A DNA stretch of 64,000 bases from Paragordius varius. Its lineage: Eukaryota > Nematomorpha. The position numbers and the translations under genes were made by a program. Under the pieces are notes generated by a model. That model worked only from the letters and a program-made list of their open reading frames with translations. It was not told where the DNA came from and did not search any database. The stretch's first letter is position 1, and each line of letters opens with the position of its first letter. The DNA lies in NCBI GenBank assembly GCA_964247055.1, contig OZ176054.1:9920001-9984000 (forward strand), read 5' to 3'. This document shows, piece by piece, positions 62,875-64,000 of the stretch.

Positions 62875-64000
62875 TACTAGAGTAAATATCGGGGGAAGTA
62901 CTTCGGACTTTTTGTGGGGGATGGGGGGGCTATATATATAAGCCCTGTGAATATTGACGGAGGGAACTATATTTATTGCCGAATTTAACTATTGCATATA
63001 GGAATAATAAATTGGGATATTATATATATATATATATATATAAGGTAGGCATGCATAGAACACAATATAAATGTATTAATTTCTGTGGGTATTGACGGGT
63101 GCGCTAAATTTATTGCGAATTTACAAATTCTATTTGATATTATTATATATATAAAAAAGTAATCATGCACAAAATATATAAGGAGGATATATATATATAT
63201 AACCCATGTCTGGAATTATCATAGATCCCATATGTTCATATAAGTTCTTGTAAAATAATTACCAACTAAAATGTTTTATTTTAAGGGGTAATAAATATTT
63301 AAGCCCTTATTGAACTCACATTGACTCTTAGGTTTTCTGAAATTTGGCTGCAAAGTGCTGTGTCGATATTGTGACGCAGTTTTACGCGGGTAGCCACCTA
63401 AAGATGGGGTAACAAAGAAACGCTCGATTAAAATTTTTCTCTTAATTCGGGTATACCTGGAATCATAACTAATACCATATGCTCTCGTGAATTTTCGAAA
63501 AAATGCCTCAAAAACAAAAAGTCATTCTATGGTGGCGCATTTTTCAGGGTGAGGGCCTAATTAACGGCTAATTTTATAAAAACCGGTCCTACATTTTTGC
63601 CTTGTTGGGGCAATATTTTAAGCACCTATTGAAGGCTGGCCTAGGTTTTCTGAAATTTAGCCCCAAAGACACTCTATTTCGATATGACGGGGCAGTTTTT
63701 AGCGGGTATCTCCAGCAGCCAATATAAAAGGGGCACGACTAAAGTTTTGGGCTTTTAACAGAGAAAACCTGGATTCCCTATTTATGCGGTCTCATGAGCG
63801 AAAAATAGATTCAAAAAAATATTTTTTAGACTTAATTCTTATGAAAAAAATGGCATTAGGGAGAGCGAAAAAGAGGGCCTAAATTAAAAAAGCGAGCCGA
63901 CCATGTCCGATCGAAAAATAGTAAAAAAAATCATAATTGAAATCGAATATGGTCCAACACGTTTTCCGGAAAATTGTCTCAAAGACACGATTTTTGTGGA
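62875..64000 (+). repeat. Second block of the same tandem repeat, running off the window
   Basis: Starts with TACTAGAGTAAATATCGGG...ACTTCGGACTTTTTGTGGGG, like the opening at 31050. It contains GCGGGTAGCC, AAAGAAACGCT and at least two diverged units. The last (63720-64000) matches the 31-32 kb units closely, up to AAAGACACGATTTTTGTGGA. Includes TA-dinucleotide tracts near 63020. Confidence 0.6.

Overview
The window is AT-rich (roughly three quarters A+T by eye) eukaryotic DNA. It has GT-AG introns, sparse small exons and many transposon copies (hAT, mariner, piggyBac-like, fold-back and Ty3/gypsy). It has no bacterial operons, and I saw no tRNA, rRNA or CRISPR. The transposon set suggests an animal. 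A small AT-rich parasite such as a myxozoan would fit, but that is a guess.

Almost no continuous ORF is a gene. The genes appear only when short open segments are joined by splice sites and reading phase. Four groups were found. (1) 54.2-62.7 kb, minus strand: an apparently intact gene of about 17 exons. A run of micro-exons (63, 15, 9, 18, 24 and 45 nt, all phase 1-1 and multiples of three) encodes a glycine-rich membrane segment. The C-terminal part looks like two fibronectin-III-like modules. One intron is only 24 nt. (2) 27.5-34.1 kb, plus strand: a decayed inverted copy of that gene. It keeps most exon lengths exactly, including the 9-nt and 15-nt exons and the 24-nt intron. (3) 13.55-21.07 kb and 37.2-46.2 kb, minus strand: two direct paralogs of a low-complexity Ser/Gly/Pro-rich protein with identical intron phases and introns swollen by transposons. 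(4) 0.17-0.36 kb and 7.89-8.06 kb: an unrecognised last exon and its decayed copy. A lone exon at 35.73 kb resembles a protein-kinase glycine loop.

Between and inside these genes lie mobile elements. A 4.4-kb hAT (ZMYM1-like) element at 8.8-13.2 kb contains another hAT element, which contains a third small element. Three decayed mariners sit near 15, 40-44 and 47 kb. The middle one is split by a young Ty3/gypsy LTR element (40,110-43,764) with near-identical LTRs. Fold-back elements starting TATACCATTT carry 21-bp tandem arms. The window also holds large palindromes, piggyBac-like TTAA elements, and two blocks of about 0.5-kb tandem repeats (31.05-32.64 kb and 62.9-64.0 kb).

The overall picture is a repeatedly duplicated gene neighbourhood broken up by transposons. 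The micro-exon membrane-protein family is its most unusual content.
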